A stretch of DNA of 64,000 bases from Pseudomonas sp. C2B4 (GTDB lineage Bacteria; Pseudomonadota; Gammaproteobacteria; Pseudomonadales; Pseudomonadaceae): assembly GCF_013359695.1 (NCBI RefSeq), contig NZ_JABFMU010000030.1, positions 1-64,000 on the forward strand. Reading direction: 5' to 3'. This document shows positions 17,008 to 25,701 of this stretch, piece after piece (position 1 is the stretch's first letter; each line of letters begins with the position of its first letter). A program made the translations under genes and the position numbers. The notes below the pieces were generated by a model. That model was given only the letters and a program-made list of their open reading frames with translations, did not search any database and was not told the DNA's origin.

Positions 17008-18435
17008 ATGTCGATACCACGTTTGAAGTCTTATCTCTCCATTTTTGCCACCGTGCTGGTGCTCGGTCAGGCGGTCGCTGCGCAAGCGGTCGAATTGCCT
17101 GACTTCACGCAGCTGGTCGAGCAGGCCTCGCCCGCCGTGGTGAATATCAGTACCACACAGAAACTGCCGGATCGCAAAGTGAATCAGCAGATGCCTGATC
17201 TCGAAGGCTTGCCGCCGATGCTGCGCGAGTTTTTCGAGCGAGGGATGCCGCCACAGCCGCGCACGCCTCGTGGTGATCGCCAGCGTGAAGCTCAATCCCT
17301 GGGGTCGGGTTTCATCATTTCCCCGGATGGTTACATCCTGACCAACAACCACGTGATTGCCGATGCCGACGAGATTCTCGTGCGCCTCGCTGACCGCAGT
17401 GAAATGAAGGCCAAGCTGATCGGCACTGACCCGCGCTCTGACGTGGCCTTGTTGAAAATCGAAGGCAAGGATCTGCCGGTCCTGAAGCTCGGCAAATCCC
17501 AGGACCTGAAAGCCGGCCAATGGGTCGTGGCAATCGGCTCACCGTTTGGCTTTGACCACACGGTGACCCAAGGCATCGTCAGTGCCGTCGGTCGCAGCCT
17601 GCCGAACGAAAACTATGTGCCGTTCATCCAGACCGACGTGCCGATCAACCCGGGTAACTCCGGTGGACCGCTGTTCAACCTGAATGGCGAAGTGGTCGGG
17701 ATCAACTCGCAGATCTACACCCGCTCCGGTGGCTTCATGGGCGTGTCGTTCGCGATTCCTATCGACGTGGCCATGGATGTTTCGAATCAGCTCAAAAGCG
17801 GTGGCAAAGTCAGTCGTGGCTGGTTGGGCGTGGTGATCCAGGAAGTGAACAAGGATCTGGCCGAGTCGTTCGGTCTGGAGAAACCGGCCGGTGCGCTGGT
17901 CGCTCAGATCCAGGATGACGGTCCGGCAGCCAAGGGTGGCCTGCAAGTGGGCGACGTGATCCTGAGCATGAATGGTCAACCGATCGTGATGTCCGCCGAT
18001 CTACCGCATCTGGTCGGTGCACTGAAAGCTGGCTCCAAGGCCAATCTGGACGTGATTCGTGAAGGCAAACGCAAAAATGTCGAGCTGACGGTCGGTGCCA
18101 TTCCTGACGAAGACAAGGAGCTGGATGCTTTGCCGAAATCGAGCGTCGAGAGCAGCAGCAATCGTCTCGGTGTTTCGGTCGTCGAACTGACCGCCGAGCA
18201 GAAGAAAACCTACGACCTAAAAGGCGGTGTGCTGATCAAGGAGGTTCAGGAAGGGCCTGCTGCGATGATCGGCTTGCAGCCAGGTGACATCATTACTCAT
18301 TTGAACAATCAAGCCATCGAGTCCACCAAGCAATTCACTGACATCGCCAAGGCGTTGCCGAAGAATCGCTCGGTGTCGATGCGGGTGCTGCGTCAAAATC
18401 GCGCCAGCTTCATTACCTTCAAACTGGCCGAATGA
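17008..18435 (+). CDS. mucD: MucD, DegP-like periplasmic serine protease
   Basis: HtrA-family protease/chaperone of 475 residues with a signal peptide (cleavage near AQA, about residue 27). The triad is H115 (TNNHVIADADE), D145 (RSDVALLKI) and S218 (NPGNSGGPLF). Two PDZ domains follow, near 265-350 and 375-465. It degrades misfolded envelope proteins and dampens AlgU activity; mucD loss gives mucoidy in P. aeruginosa. It is separated from mucB by 178 bases holding a hairpin, so it may be partly independently expressed. A strong two-way terminator follows the stop. Confidence 0.96.
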   Translation: MSIPRLKSYLSIFATVLVLGQAVAAQAVELPDFTQLVEQASPAVVNISTTQKLPDRKVNQQMPDLEGLPPMLREFFERGMPPQPRTPRGDRQREAQSLGSGFIISPDGYILTNNHVIADADEILVRLADRSEMKAKLIGTDPRSDVALLKIEGKDLPVLKLGKSQDLKAGQWVVAIGSPFGFDHTVTQGIVSAVGRSLPNENYVPFIQTDVPINPGNSGGPLFNLNGEVVGINSQIYTRSGGFMGVSFAIPIDVAMDVSNQLKSGGKVSRGWLGVVIQEVNKDLAESFGLEKPAGALVAQIQDDGPAAKGGLQVGDVILSMNGQPIVMSADLPHLVGALKAGSKANLDVIREGKRKNVELTVGAIPDEDKELDALPKSSVESSSNRLGVSVVELTAEQKKTYDLKGGVLIKEVQEGPAAMIGLQPGDIITHLNNQAIESTKQFTDIAKALPKNRSVSMRVLRQNRASFITFKLAE

Positions 18436-18453
18436 TCCAGTTGTCGGCTGAAT

Positions 18454-18485
18454 AAAAAAACCGCCTCGCAAGAGGCGGTTTTTTT
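18454..18485. terminator. Bidirectional intrinsic terminator, mucD / bepA
   Basis: CCGCCTC-GCAA-GAGGCGG is flanked by seven A on the left and seven T on the right, so it works on both strands. It ends mucD from one side and the minus-strand protease gene from the other. Confidence 0.95.
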
Positions 18486-18514
18486 GTGCCAGAAATTGAC
18501 CGTTTCCGAAACGG

Positions 18515-19948
18515 TCAGCCCATCATGTCCTTGATCATGCGTTCCTGCTCCATCAGCTCCCGCTGGCGGGCATCGATGCGTGACGACAGTGGGAAGTTGC
18601 TGCCAGCCTTGCGCTTGGCGAAATCCAGCTGCTGGATGGCCTGACGATAATCGCCGACCAGGGCGAAGTACTCTGCACGTGCCTGATGCAAGCCAATGAT
18701 GTTGCCTGACAGGCCGCGAGTCTCGGCCACCTGATACCACACGTCCGGATCATCCGGGCGCGATTTGAGCAAGCCTTCGAGCGCTTTTTCGGCATCGGCG
18801 GCACGGTTCTGTTTCAGCAGCAGATCGACGCGTACCTGATTGAGCGGATAGTTGCCGGGATACTGAGTCAGCATCCGGTCCACTCGGGACTGCGCATCCG
18901 AAAGGCGATTGTTGGTGATATCCAGATCGATTTGCGCGAGGTTGTAAATGATCTCGTTCGGCGATTTGGCCAGCAGCAGCTTGAGGTTTTCCCGCGCTTC
19001 GTTCAATTGGCCGCCCTTGATCTGGGCGATCGCCAAGCCATAGCGAGCAACATCGCTTTTCGGATTTTCATCCAGTTGCGCCCGGAAGCGCTTGGCACCC
19101 AATCCAGGCGTTTCCTCATAGATCAGTTGCACCCGTGCGCGAATCAATTGATAGCGCAGTGAATCCTCGATACCGCCTTGTGGAGCCTGTTCAGCGCGGT
19201 TACGGGTGTCGGCAATCCGGGATTCGGTTACCGGGTGAGTCAGCAGGAACTCCGGTGGCTTGGCATCGAAGCGGTACTGACGCCCCAGGCGCTCGAACAT
19301 GGTGGGCATCGAGCGCGGGTCGTAACCGGCCTTCTCCAGATTGAGAAGGCCGATGCGGTCAGCTTCCTGTTCGTTTTGGCGCGAGAACCGCCGCTGTTCC
19401 TGAATGGCCGCCGCCTGAGTGCCCGCGATGGCGGCGATCCCGGCGTCGCCGGCGCCTGCTGCTGCAATCACGATCCCGGCCAGCAGCGCGGCCATCATCG
19501 GTACTTGCATGCGCTGTTGGGCTTCGACGCCACGGGCGAAGTGGCGCTGCGACAAGTGAGCCAATTCGTGAGCCAGTACCGAGGCATATTCGCCTTCAGT
19601 CTGAGCGTTCAGGAACAAGCCACCGTTGACCCCGACAATGCCCCCGGGTGCTGCGAAGGCGTTGAGCTGCGGGCTGTTGATCAGGATGAATTCCAGGCGC
19701 CGGTCATTGACCTGGCTGGTCTCTACCAGCCGGTAAACGCTGGATTCGACATAGTCCTTGAGCTGTGGATCGTTGAGTTGTGACACCTGGCTGCGCAGAA
19801 GCGCCAGCCATGCGCGGCCCAACTGGTATTCCTGCTGCGGCGAGACAATGGCAGAACTGGCGTCGCCGAGTGACGGCAGATCGTCGGCGAAGCCCGGTGA
19901 GGCGAGCAGGCAAGCGAGCGTCAGCAGGGTAGGGCGCAGAAAAGTCAT
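18515..19948 (-). CDS. bepA: BepA-like periplasmic M48 metalloprotease with TPR repeats
   Basis: A 477-residue exported protein with signal peptide (LACLLASPGFADD). The zinc site HELAH is at residues 127-131 and the downstream ligand is in the helix NEQEADRIGLLNLEKAGYDP. The C-terminal half (about 290-475) is made of TPR-like helical repeats. The layout is that of BepA/YfgC, which assists LptD and BAM assembly in the outer membrane and degrades stalled precursors. The ATG at 19948 is preferred over one seven codons upstream since the signal peptide starts there. It is divergent from the TusA-like gene. Confidence 0.9.
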   Translation of the reverse strand: MTFLRPTLLTLACLLASPGFADDLPSLGDASSAIVSPQQEYQLGRAWLALLRSQVSQLNDPQLKDYVESSVYRLVETSQVNDRRLEFILINSPQLNAFAAPGGIVGVNGGLFLNAQTEGEYASVLAHELAHLSQRHFARGVEAQQRMQVPMMAALLAGIVIAAAGAGDAGIAAIAGTQAAAIQEQRRFSRQNEQEADRIGLLNLEKAGYDPRSMPTMFERLGRQYRFDAKPPEFLLTHPVTESRIADTRNRAEQAPQGGIEDSLRYQLIRARVQLIYEETPGLGAKRFRAQLDENPKSDVARYGLAIAQIKGGQLNEARENLKLLLAKSPNEIIYNLAQIDLDITNNRLSDAQSRVDRMLTQYPGNYPLNQVRVDLLLKQNRAADAEKALEGLLKSRPDDPDVWYQVAETRGLSGNIIGLHQARAEYFALVGDYRQAIQQLDFAKRKAGSNFPLSSRIDARQRELMEQERMIKDMMG

Positions 19949-20046
19949 GCACAGAGCCTTAGTCGACAAAGACCTTACTGTAGCCGGACACCAGCCTTGC
20001 GACCAGATATTCTAGGCCACTCAACCACCTGAACCGGAGTGATGCA

Positions 20047-20286
20047 ATGACTGACGCTGTAGCCCATGACGTTGAATTGGACGCCAGTGGCTTGAATTGC
20101 CCGTTGCCGTTACTCAAGGCCAAGATGGAGCTTAACCGGATGGGCAGTGGTGCAGTGCTCAAGGTGATCGCCACCGATGGGGGATCGCAGCGCGACTTTC
20201 GCACCTTTGCCCGATTGGCCGGTCATACGCTGCTTCGTGAAGAAGATGAGGCTGGCGTGTACCGCTACTGGCTGAAAAAGGCCTGA
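20047..20286 (+). CDS. TusA-family sulfur carrier protein
   Basis: A 79-residue protein with the signature LNCPLPLLKAK and the active cysteine at C18. TusA-like proteins carry persulfide sulfur for tRNA thiolation, molybdenum cofactor or general sulfur trafficking. The tract around DGGSQRDFRTFARLAGHTLL matches the compact two-layer fold. It is 31 bases upstream of a PerM-like gene and probably cotranscribed. In P. aeruginosa the equivalent gene (PA1006, as I recall) links sulfur transfer to molybdopterin cofactor maturation. Which acceptor it serves here is not visible. Confidence 0.88.
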   Translation: MTDAVAHDVELDASGLNCPLPLLKAKMELNRMGSGAVLKVIATDGGSQRDFRTFARLAGHTLLREEDEAGVYRYWLKKA

Positions 20287-20317
20287 AACCTGCGGCATTT
20301 GTTCTTAAGGATTATTG

Positions 20318-21388
20318 ATGTTCAAAGTGTTACGCGACTGGATTCAGCGTTACTTCTCCGATGAAGAAGCCGTGGTTCTGGCAGTTTTGCTGTTCCTGAC
20401 GTTCACCGCCGTGCTGACGCTGGGTGGCATGCTGGCGCCGGTGCTGGCGGGGATGGTGCTGGCGTACCTGATGCAGGGGCTGGTGCTGACCCTCGAGCGA
20501 CTGCGCGTGCCCGGCGGGGCCGCGGTGGGGCTGGTCTTTGCGCTGTTCATGGGCGTGTTGCTGGTTTTCATCGTGGTGGTGGTGCCGCTGCTGTGGCATC
20601 AGTTGATCACCTTGTTCAACGAGTTGCCAGGCATGCTCGCCAAGTGGCAATCGCTGCTATTGCTGCTGCCGGAGCGCTATCCGCACCTGGTGTCCGACGA
20701 GCAGGTGCTGCAGGCCATCGAAGTGGCGCGGGGCGAGATCGGCAAGTTCGGGCAGTGGGCGCTGACGTTCTCGCTGTCGAGCCTGCCGCTGTTGGTCAAC
20801 ATCATGATCTATCTGGTATTGGTGCCGATTCTGGTTTTCTTCTTCCTGAAGGACCGGGCGATGATCGGCCAGTGGGTACGCGGTTACCTGCCCCGCGAGC
20901 GAGCGCTGATCACCCGTGTCGCCCATGAAATGAACCGGCAGATCGCCAACTACATTCGCGGCAAGGTCATCGAGATCTTCATTTGCGGTGGCGTGACCTA
21001 CATCGCTTTTGTCGTCCTGGAACTCAATTATGCGGCGCTGTTGGCGTTGCTGGTGGGGGTGTCGGTGGTGGTGCCCTACGTCGGGGCTGTTGTGGTGACC
21101 GTGCCAGTGTTGCTGATTGCTTTGTTCCAGTGGGGCTGGAGCGATCAGTTCATCTATTTGATGGCGGTTTACGGGATCATCCAGACGCTCGATGGCAACG
21201 TGCTGGTGCCGTTGCTGTTCTCGGAGGCGGTCAATCTGCATCCGGTGGCGATCATCTGTGCGGTGCTGCTGTTTGGCGGGTTGTGGGGGTTCTGGGGCGT
21301 GTTCTTCGCGATTCCCCTGGCGACCCTGTTTAAAGCTGTGCTGGACGCGTGGCCGCGCAAGGAGCCGGTGGTGGCGCCGTTGCTGTAA
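20318..21388 (+). CDS. PerM/AI-2E-family transporter
   Basis: A 356-residue inner-membrane protein with about seven to eight hydrophobic segments and the family C-terminal signature GLWGFWGVFFAIPLATLFKAV. The family includes putative permeases and exporters, with no agreed substrate for this branch; the AI-2 label comes from one E. coli member and should not be over-read. TAAGGA precedes the ATG; a TTG three bases earlier is ignored. It follows the TusA-like gene by 31 bases, and a REP pair follows its stop. Confidence 0.85.
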   Translation: MFKVLRDWIQRYFSDEEAVVLAVLLFLTFTAVLTLGGMLAPVLAGMVLAYLMQGLVLTLERLRVPGGAAVGLVFALFMGVLLVFIVVVVPLLWHQLITLFNELPGMLAKWQSLLLLLPERYPHLVSDEQVLQAIEVARGEIGKFGQWALTFSLSSLPLLVNIMIYLVLVPILVFFFLKDRAMIGQWVRGYLPRERALITRVAHEMNRQIANYIRGKVIEIFICGGVTYIAFVVLELNYAALLALLVGVSVVVPYVGAVVVTVPVLLIALFQWGWSDQFIYLMAVYGIIQTLDGNVLVPLLFSEAVNLHPVAIICAVLLFGGLWGFWGVFFAIPLATLFKAVLDAWPRKEPVVAPLL

Positions 21389-21424
21389 CGGTTGGGTCTG
21401 ATTTGTTCGGTGAGGTTGATAGCC

Positions 21425-21503
21425 TCTTCGCGAGCAGGCTCGCTCCCACAGGTGGTTCGTGGTGAACACAAATCCAATGTGGGACCGAGCCTGCTCGGGA
21501 AGG
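21425..21503. repeat. REP-like inverted pair between convergent genes
   Basis: Two inverted REP units separate the PerM-like gene from the convergent peroxiredoxin gene. The right arm carries substitutions (GGGACCGAGCCTGCTCGGG), so this copy is starting to decay. Confidence 0.85.
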
Positions 21504-21525
21504 CGCCAGGACCGGCGCCAAAAAT

Positions 21526-21999
21526 TCAGGCTTTGTTGAGGGCCTGAGCCGCTGCCAAAACAGCATCAACATGCCCCGGCACCTTCACGCCGCGCCATTC
21601 CTGACGCAACACGCCGTTCTTGTCGATCAGGAACGTGCTGCGATCCACGCCCATGTATTCCTTGCCGTACAGCTTTTTCAATTTGATCACGTCGAAGAGT
21701 TGGCAAAGCGCCTCTTCCTTGTCGCTGATCAGCTCGAACGTGAATGCTTGCTTGGCCTTGAAGTTCTCGTGGGATTTCAGGCTGTCGCGGGACACGCCGA
21801 ACACTTCAGTATTTGCCGCTTTGAAGGCTTCAAGTTGATCGCGAAAGCCCTGACCCTGGGTCGTGCAGCCCGGTGTGCTGTCCTTCGGATAGAAGTAGAT
21901 CACTACCTGCTTGCCTTTGAGGGCCGCCAGGCTGACGGTTTGCCCGCTGGTGGCGGGGGCTTCGAAATCGGCAACCGGTTGGTCAATGGCAACAGCCAT
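21526..21999 (-). CDS. bcp: Thiol peroxidase, Bcp/PrxQ type
   Basis: Peroxiredoxin of 157 residues that reduces peroxides and lipid hydroperoxides with thioredoxin-type donors. The peroxidatic Cys is C45 in the motif DSTPGCTTQ. The usual PrxQ resolving Cys five residues later is replaced (GCTTQGQGF), so this enzyme probably works as a 1-Cys form or uses the cysteine in EEALCQLFD. It lies 10 bases downstream of gcvR on the same strand, an arrangement conserved in Pseudomonas. Confidence 0.93.
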   Translation of the reverse strand: MAVAIDQPVADFEAPATSGQTVSLAALKGKQVVIYFYPKDSTPGCTTQGQGFRDQLEAFKAANTEVFGVSRDSLKSHENFKAKQAFTFELISDKEEALCQLFDVIKLKKLYGKEYMGVDRSTFLIDKNGVLRQEWRGVKVPGHVDAVLAAAQALNKA

Positions 22000-22009
22000 G
22001 GAAGCTTCC

Positions 22010-22570
22010 TTACATTGGGTTTTGTGGGCGCCACGGTTCGATCAGGGCATCCAGGTTCAGCGCATCGGCGAAATCCAGGAACTGATCACGCAACCAGCTG
22101 ATTTGTACGCCGGCCGGCAAGGTCACGGTGAACGTGGCATTGAGCATGGTGCCGCCGGTTTGCGGTGCCTGATACGTGTCGCACGTCAGGTTTTCCAGCT
22201 CGACGTTGTGGTCCATGAAGAACTGGCACAGCTCGTTGATGATGTCCGAGCGGTAGGCCGAGCTGACATAGGCCACATAGGGCAAGGCCTGGGGGCGATT
22301 CTCCAGGGCGGCGCTGCGTACCACATTGACGGTGAAGGCGTGCCGCTTTGCCAGCACTGGCAGGCTGCCTTCCAGGCGCGCCAGGGCGTCCCAGCTGCCG
22401 GAGACTTCAAGGACCAGCGCACTGCACTCGCCATGACGGGTCAGGCGAGAGGTGACCACGGCGCAGCGGTTTTCATGGCTGGCGCGGCACAGGACGTTAG
22501 TCAGCTCCATGGGGTTGGCGCCAAGGGCACTGATGACAAGGAATTGTTCGCGAACTGTGGGGGTGGACAT
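22010..22570 (-). CDS. gcvR: GcvR-like ACT-domain regulator
   Basis: A 186-residue cytoplasmic protein built from two ACT domains (about 8-80 and 95-175), starting TVREQFLVISALGANPMELTNVLC. In E. coli GcvR binds GcvA and represses the glycine cleavage genes when glycine is low; in pseudomonads its targets are less clear. AGGAA precedes the ATG. It is divergent from dapA with a 328-base gap, and bcp follows 10 bases downstream. The family call is firm; regulation of gcv genes here is by analogy. Confidence 0.85.
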   Translation of the reverse strand: MSTPTVREQFLVISALGANPMELTNVLCRASHENRCAVVTSRLTRHGECSALVLEVSGSWDALARLEGSLPVLAKRHAFTVNVVRSAALENRPQALPYVAYVSSAYRSDIINELCQFFMDHNVELENLTCDTYQAPQTGGTMLNATFTVTLPAGVQISWLRDQFLDFADALNLDALIEPWRPQNPM

Positions 22571-22898
22571 GCAGCATTCCTAAAGCGATGAGCGGTCGGT
22601 ACTTTTGTCGGCTTGTTTTACCGGGGGCAAACCTGCGGATGCGAACTCAGAAAGCTCCAGACACCGGTTGCAACGTGCTCCAGTATGGCAGGAGCGGGCG
22701 CTGGCAACGCAGGAATGGGGCTTGTGATGCCGAAAATGGAGGCTGAAACCCGACGGACGAGCCGGTCAGTACCGATCAAAGTCTGAAGGGTAGCGAAAAG
22801 CAGCGCCAAGGGGAATGGCGGCAGCGCAGTACTTCGCTTGTACAAGCATCTTGGCGCCAGTACCATTACGGCTCTCTTTTTCCGGCAGGAGCGGTTGC
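22571..22898. other. Divergent promoter region, gcvR / dapA
   Basis: 328 bases with no supported gene. A sigma-70-like promoter for the dapA operon lies at 22838-22866. I saw no riboswitch fold, in particular no lysine riboswitch aptamer, and no strong inverted repeat. Confidence 0.6.
22838..22866 (+). promoter_or_regulatory. Candidate dapA operon promoter
   Basis: TTGTAC at 22838-22843, a 17-base spacer, then TACCAT at 22861-22866 resembles a sigma-70 promoter. It would start the transcript about 26 bases before the dapA ATG. Confidence 0.5.
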
Positions 22899-23777
22899 AT
22901 GATTGCGGGCAGTATGGTGGCACTGGTCACACCCATGGATGCACAAGGTAATCTCGACTGGGACAGCCTGAGCAAACTGGTGGACTTTCACCTGCAAAAC
23001 GGCACCCACGCCATCGTGGCGGTCGGCACTACAGGTGAATCGGCCACCCTTGATGTGAATGAACACATCGAAGTCATCCGTCGCGTCGTGAAGCAGGTCA
23101 ATGGCCGCATTCCGGTGATCGCCGGTACTGGCGCCAACTCGACCCGCGAAGCCATCGAGCTGACGACCAACGCGAAAACCGCCGGCGCCGATGCGTGCCT
23201 GCTGGTCACGCCGTACTACAACAAGCCGACCCAGGAAGGCCTGTACCAGCACTTCAAGGCCATTGCCGAAGCCGTCGACATCCCGCAGATCCTCTACAAC
23301 GTGCCAGGTCGCACCGCGTGCGACATGCAGGCCGAGACCGTGATCCGTCTGTCGACCGTCAAGAACATCATCGGCATCAAGGAAGCCACCGGCGACCTGG
23401 CGCGCGCCAAAGCGATCATCGATGGTGTCAGCAGCAATTTCCTGGTGATTTCCGGTGACGATGCCACCGCGGTCGAGCTGATCCTGCTGGGCGGCAAGGG
23501 CAATATTTCGGTCACCGCCAACGTTGCCCCGCGCGACATGGCCGACCTGTGCATCGCCGCTTTGAACGGTGACGCCGAGAAGGCACGTGCCATTCATGAA
23601 AAGCTGATGCCACTCAATAAAACCCTGTTTATCGAATCCAACCCTATTCCCGTGAAATGGGCGCTGCATGAAATGGGCTTGATGCCGGACGGTATCCGTC
23701 TGCCGCTCACCTGGCTCAGCGCCGAGTGTCACGAACCGCTGCGTCAGGCCATGCGCTTGTCCGGCGTCCTGGTTTAA
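22899..23777 (+). CDS. dapA: 4-hydroxy-tetrahydrodipicolinate synthase DapA
   Basis: Condenses pyruvate with aspartate semialdehyde, the first committed step to diaminopimelate and lysine. Schiff-base K161 is in IIGIKEATGD. Y133 and the proton relay residues T44/T45 (VGTTGES) and Y107 (TPYYNK) are all present. The length of 292 residues is standard. AGGAG precedes the ATG at 22899; an upstream extension of 28 codons has no support. It begins the operon dapA-bamC-MBL gene-purC, with a 17-base gap to bamC. Confidence 0.97.
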   Translation: MIAGSMVALVTPMDAQGNLDWDSLSKLVDFHLQNGTHAIVAVGTTGESATLDVNEHIEVIRRVVKQVNGRIPVIAGTGANSTREAIELTTNAKTAGADACLLVTPYYNKPTQEGLYQHFKAIAEAVDIPQILYNVPGRTACDMQAETVIRLSTVKNIIGIKEATGDLARAKAIIDGVSSNFLVISGDDATAVELILLGGKGNISVTANVAPRDMADLCIAALNGDAEKARAIHEKLMPLNKTLFIESNPIPVKWALHEMGLMPDGIRLPLTWLSAECHEPLRQAMRLSGVLV

Positions 23778-23794
23778 TTGAGGAAGTACAACGC

Positions 23795-24910
23795 ATGAAG
23801 CGAATGGCCGGACTTTCCGCACTTGCCTTGATTATCTCCAGCACCAGTGGCTGCGGATGGATCTGGGGCCCGGAAGGTTATTTCCGTGACCGTGGTAGCG
23901 ACTACCTGGAAGCGCAACAGACTGCACCGATGCAACTGCCGCCGGATGTCCAGACCGCCAAGCGTCTGGACCCGCTGCTGCCGATCCCTCGCAATGTGGC
24001 CGATGACACCGTCAAAGGTGAATACATCGTTCCTCGGCCGCAGCCATTGTCGGCTTCAGCTGACGCCAGCGCCTACTCCCTGCAGAAGAGCGGCGATTCG
24101 CGTTCGATCCTGGCGCAGAACCCGCCGGCTGAAGTCTGGCCCGTGGCTGTGCAGTTCTTCCAGGACAACGGTTTCCGACTGGATGAACAGCGCCCGCAAA
24201 CCGGCGAGTTCACCACGACCTGGCAGCATTCCGATGAGCTGTCGGCAGCCATGGCCAAGCGCCTCAGCGCGGCGGGCGTCGCCACCGATAGCGAGACTCG
24301 CGTGCGGGTGCGTATCGAGCCCGGCGTGCAACGCAACACCAGTGAAGTCTACGTGGTCAGCGCCGAGCGTCCTGCCGGCAGCACCGCCGACGTCGCCTTC
24401 ACCAATCGCTCGGTCAATACCGGCCTGGACGCAGCTCTGGTCGACGACATGCTCGCGAGCATGAGCCGCATCTCGGAGAAGGGCGGTTCGGTCTCCATGC
24501 TGGCCTCCCGTGATTTCGACACCCCAAGCCGTGTCAGCCTGAGCGTGGACGGCAGTGGTAACCCTGTCCTGAACGTCGGCTCCGACCTGGATCGTGCCTG
24601 GTCGAGCGTCGGCCGTGCGCTGGAGCAGGGCGAATGGCGTGTTGAAGACATCAACCGCAGCCTGGGCCTGTACTACATCAACTTGGCCGAGAAGGCCGAG
24701 AAGAAGGATGACAAGCCAGGTTTCTTCAGTGGTCTGTTTGGCAGCAAGCCGGACAAGGAAGAAGTTGAAGCCCGCGCCGAGCGTTATCAGGTCCGCCTGA
24801 GCAAGGTCGGCGAGAGCGTCCAGGTCACCGTGGAAAAGAACATCAACACTGTGGCGCCAGCTGACGTGGCGCGTAAAGTGTTGACTGTGATTCAGGACAA
24901 TCTGGGCTGA
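23795..24910 (+). CDS. bamC: BamC, outer membrane assembly lipoprotein
   Basis: Lipoprotein of 371 residues, accessory subunit of the BAM complex that inserts beta-barrel proteins. The lipobox is STSGC with lipidated C20, followed by the conserved start GWIWGPEGYFRDRGSDY that lies in the BamD-binding region of BamC. Two helix-grip-like domains follow. Formerly nlpB, classically downstream of dapA, as here. GAGGAA precedes the ATG; the MBL gene follows after 4 bases. Confidence 0.92.
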   Translation: MKRMAGLSALALIISSTSGCGWIWGPEGYFRDRGSDYLEAQQTAPMQLPPDVQTAKRLDPLLPIPRNVADDTVKGEYIVPRPQPLSASADASAYSLQKSGDSRSILAQNPPAEVWPVAVQFFQDNGFRLDEQRPQTGEFTTTWQHSDELSAAMAKRLSAAGVATDSETRVRVRIEPGVQRNTSEVYVVSAERPAGSTADVAFTNRSVNTGLDAALVDDMLASMSRISEKGGSVSMLASRDFDTPSRVSLSVDGSGNPVLNVGSDLDRAWSSVGRALEQGEWRVEDINRSLGLYYINLAEKAEKKDDKPGFFSGLFGSKPDKEEVEARAERYQVRLSKVGESVQVTVEKNINTVAPADVARKVLTVIQDNLG

Positions 24911-24914
24911 TCAC

Positions 24915-25673
24915 ATGCGTTTTGCCGTTCTCGGCAGCGGTAGCCAAGGGAACGGCACGCTGATAGCCAGCGCTGATACGTATGTGCTGGTGGATTGTGG
25001 TTTCTCCCTGCGGGAAACCGAAAAACGCCTGCTGCGCCTGGGTGTCAACCCTGCGCAGCTGAGCGCGATACTCGTGACCCACGAACATGCCGACCACGTG
25101 CATGGCGTGGGTTTGCTGTCTCGGCGCTACAATCTGCCTGTCCACCTCAGTCGTGGGACACTGCGCGGCATGCGTAAGCCCATCGAACCCGCAGGCTTCC
25201 TGGCGGGGGGTGAGCAATTGCAGATCGGCGACTTGAGCATTGGTGTCATTGCCGTGGCCCACGATGCGCAGGAGCCGACGCAATATGTGTTCAGTGACGG
25301 TGAGCGGCGCTTTGGCCTGTTGACCGACCTGGGCTCGTATTGCAGCAAGGTGCTGGACGGCTATCGGGATCTCGATGCATTGATGATCGAGGCCAACCAT
25401 TGCCGTGACATGCTGGCTCGCGGTCACTACCCGTACTTTCTCAAGCAGCGGGTGGGCGGCGAACTGGGACATTTGAACAACCATCAGGCGGCATTCCTGG
25501 TGGCCGAGTTGGGCTGGCAAGGCCTGCAACACCTGGTCCTGGCCCATCTGAGCAGCAAGAACAACCTGCCGCAGCTGGCCCGGCAATGTTTTGTCGACAC
25601 CCTCGGGTGCGACCCGGACTGGCTGCAACTGGCCGATCAAGATTCAGGGCTCGACTGGCGATACATCGCCTAG
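24915..25673 (+). CDS. Metallo-beta-lactamase-fold hydrolase (YycJ/PhnP-like)
   Basis: Soluble MBL-fold protein of 252 residues, opening RFAVLGSGSQGNGTLI, as in YycJ/WalJ-like proteins. The metal motif THEHADHVHG (HxHxDH) is followed by later ligands in VAVAHDAQEPTQY and MIEANHCRDM. Members act on nucleic acid or phosphodiester substrates; this clade has no settled substrate. It sits four bases after bamC and 28 before purC, a conserved neighbourhood, so it is probably cotranscribed with them. Confidence 0.85.
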   Translation: MRFAVLGSGSQGNGTLIASADTYVLVDCGFSLRETEKRLLRLGVNPAQLSAILVTHEHADHVHGVGLLSRRYNLPVHLSRGTLRGMRKPIEPAGFLAGGEQLQIGDLSIGVIAVAHDAQEPTQYVFSDGERRFGLLTDLGSYCSKVLDGYRDLDALMIEANHCRDMLARGHYPYFLKQRVGGELGHLNNHQAAFLVAELGWQGLQHLVLAHLSSKNNLPQLARQCFVDTLGCDPDWLQLADQDSGLDWRYIA

Positions 25674-25701
25674 CCCATCTACTTAGCAAGCGGAGCCCAT
25701 C

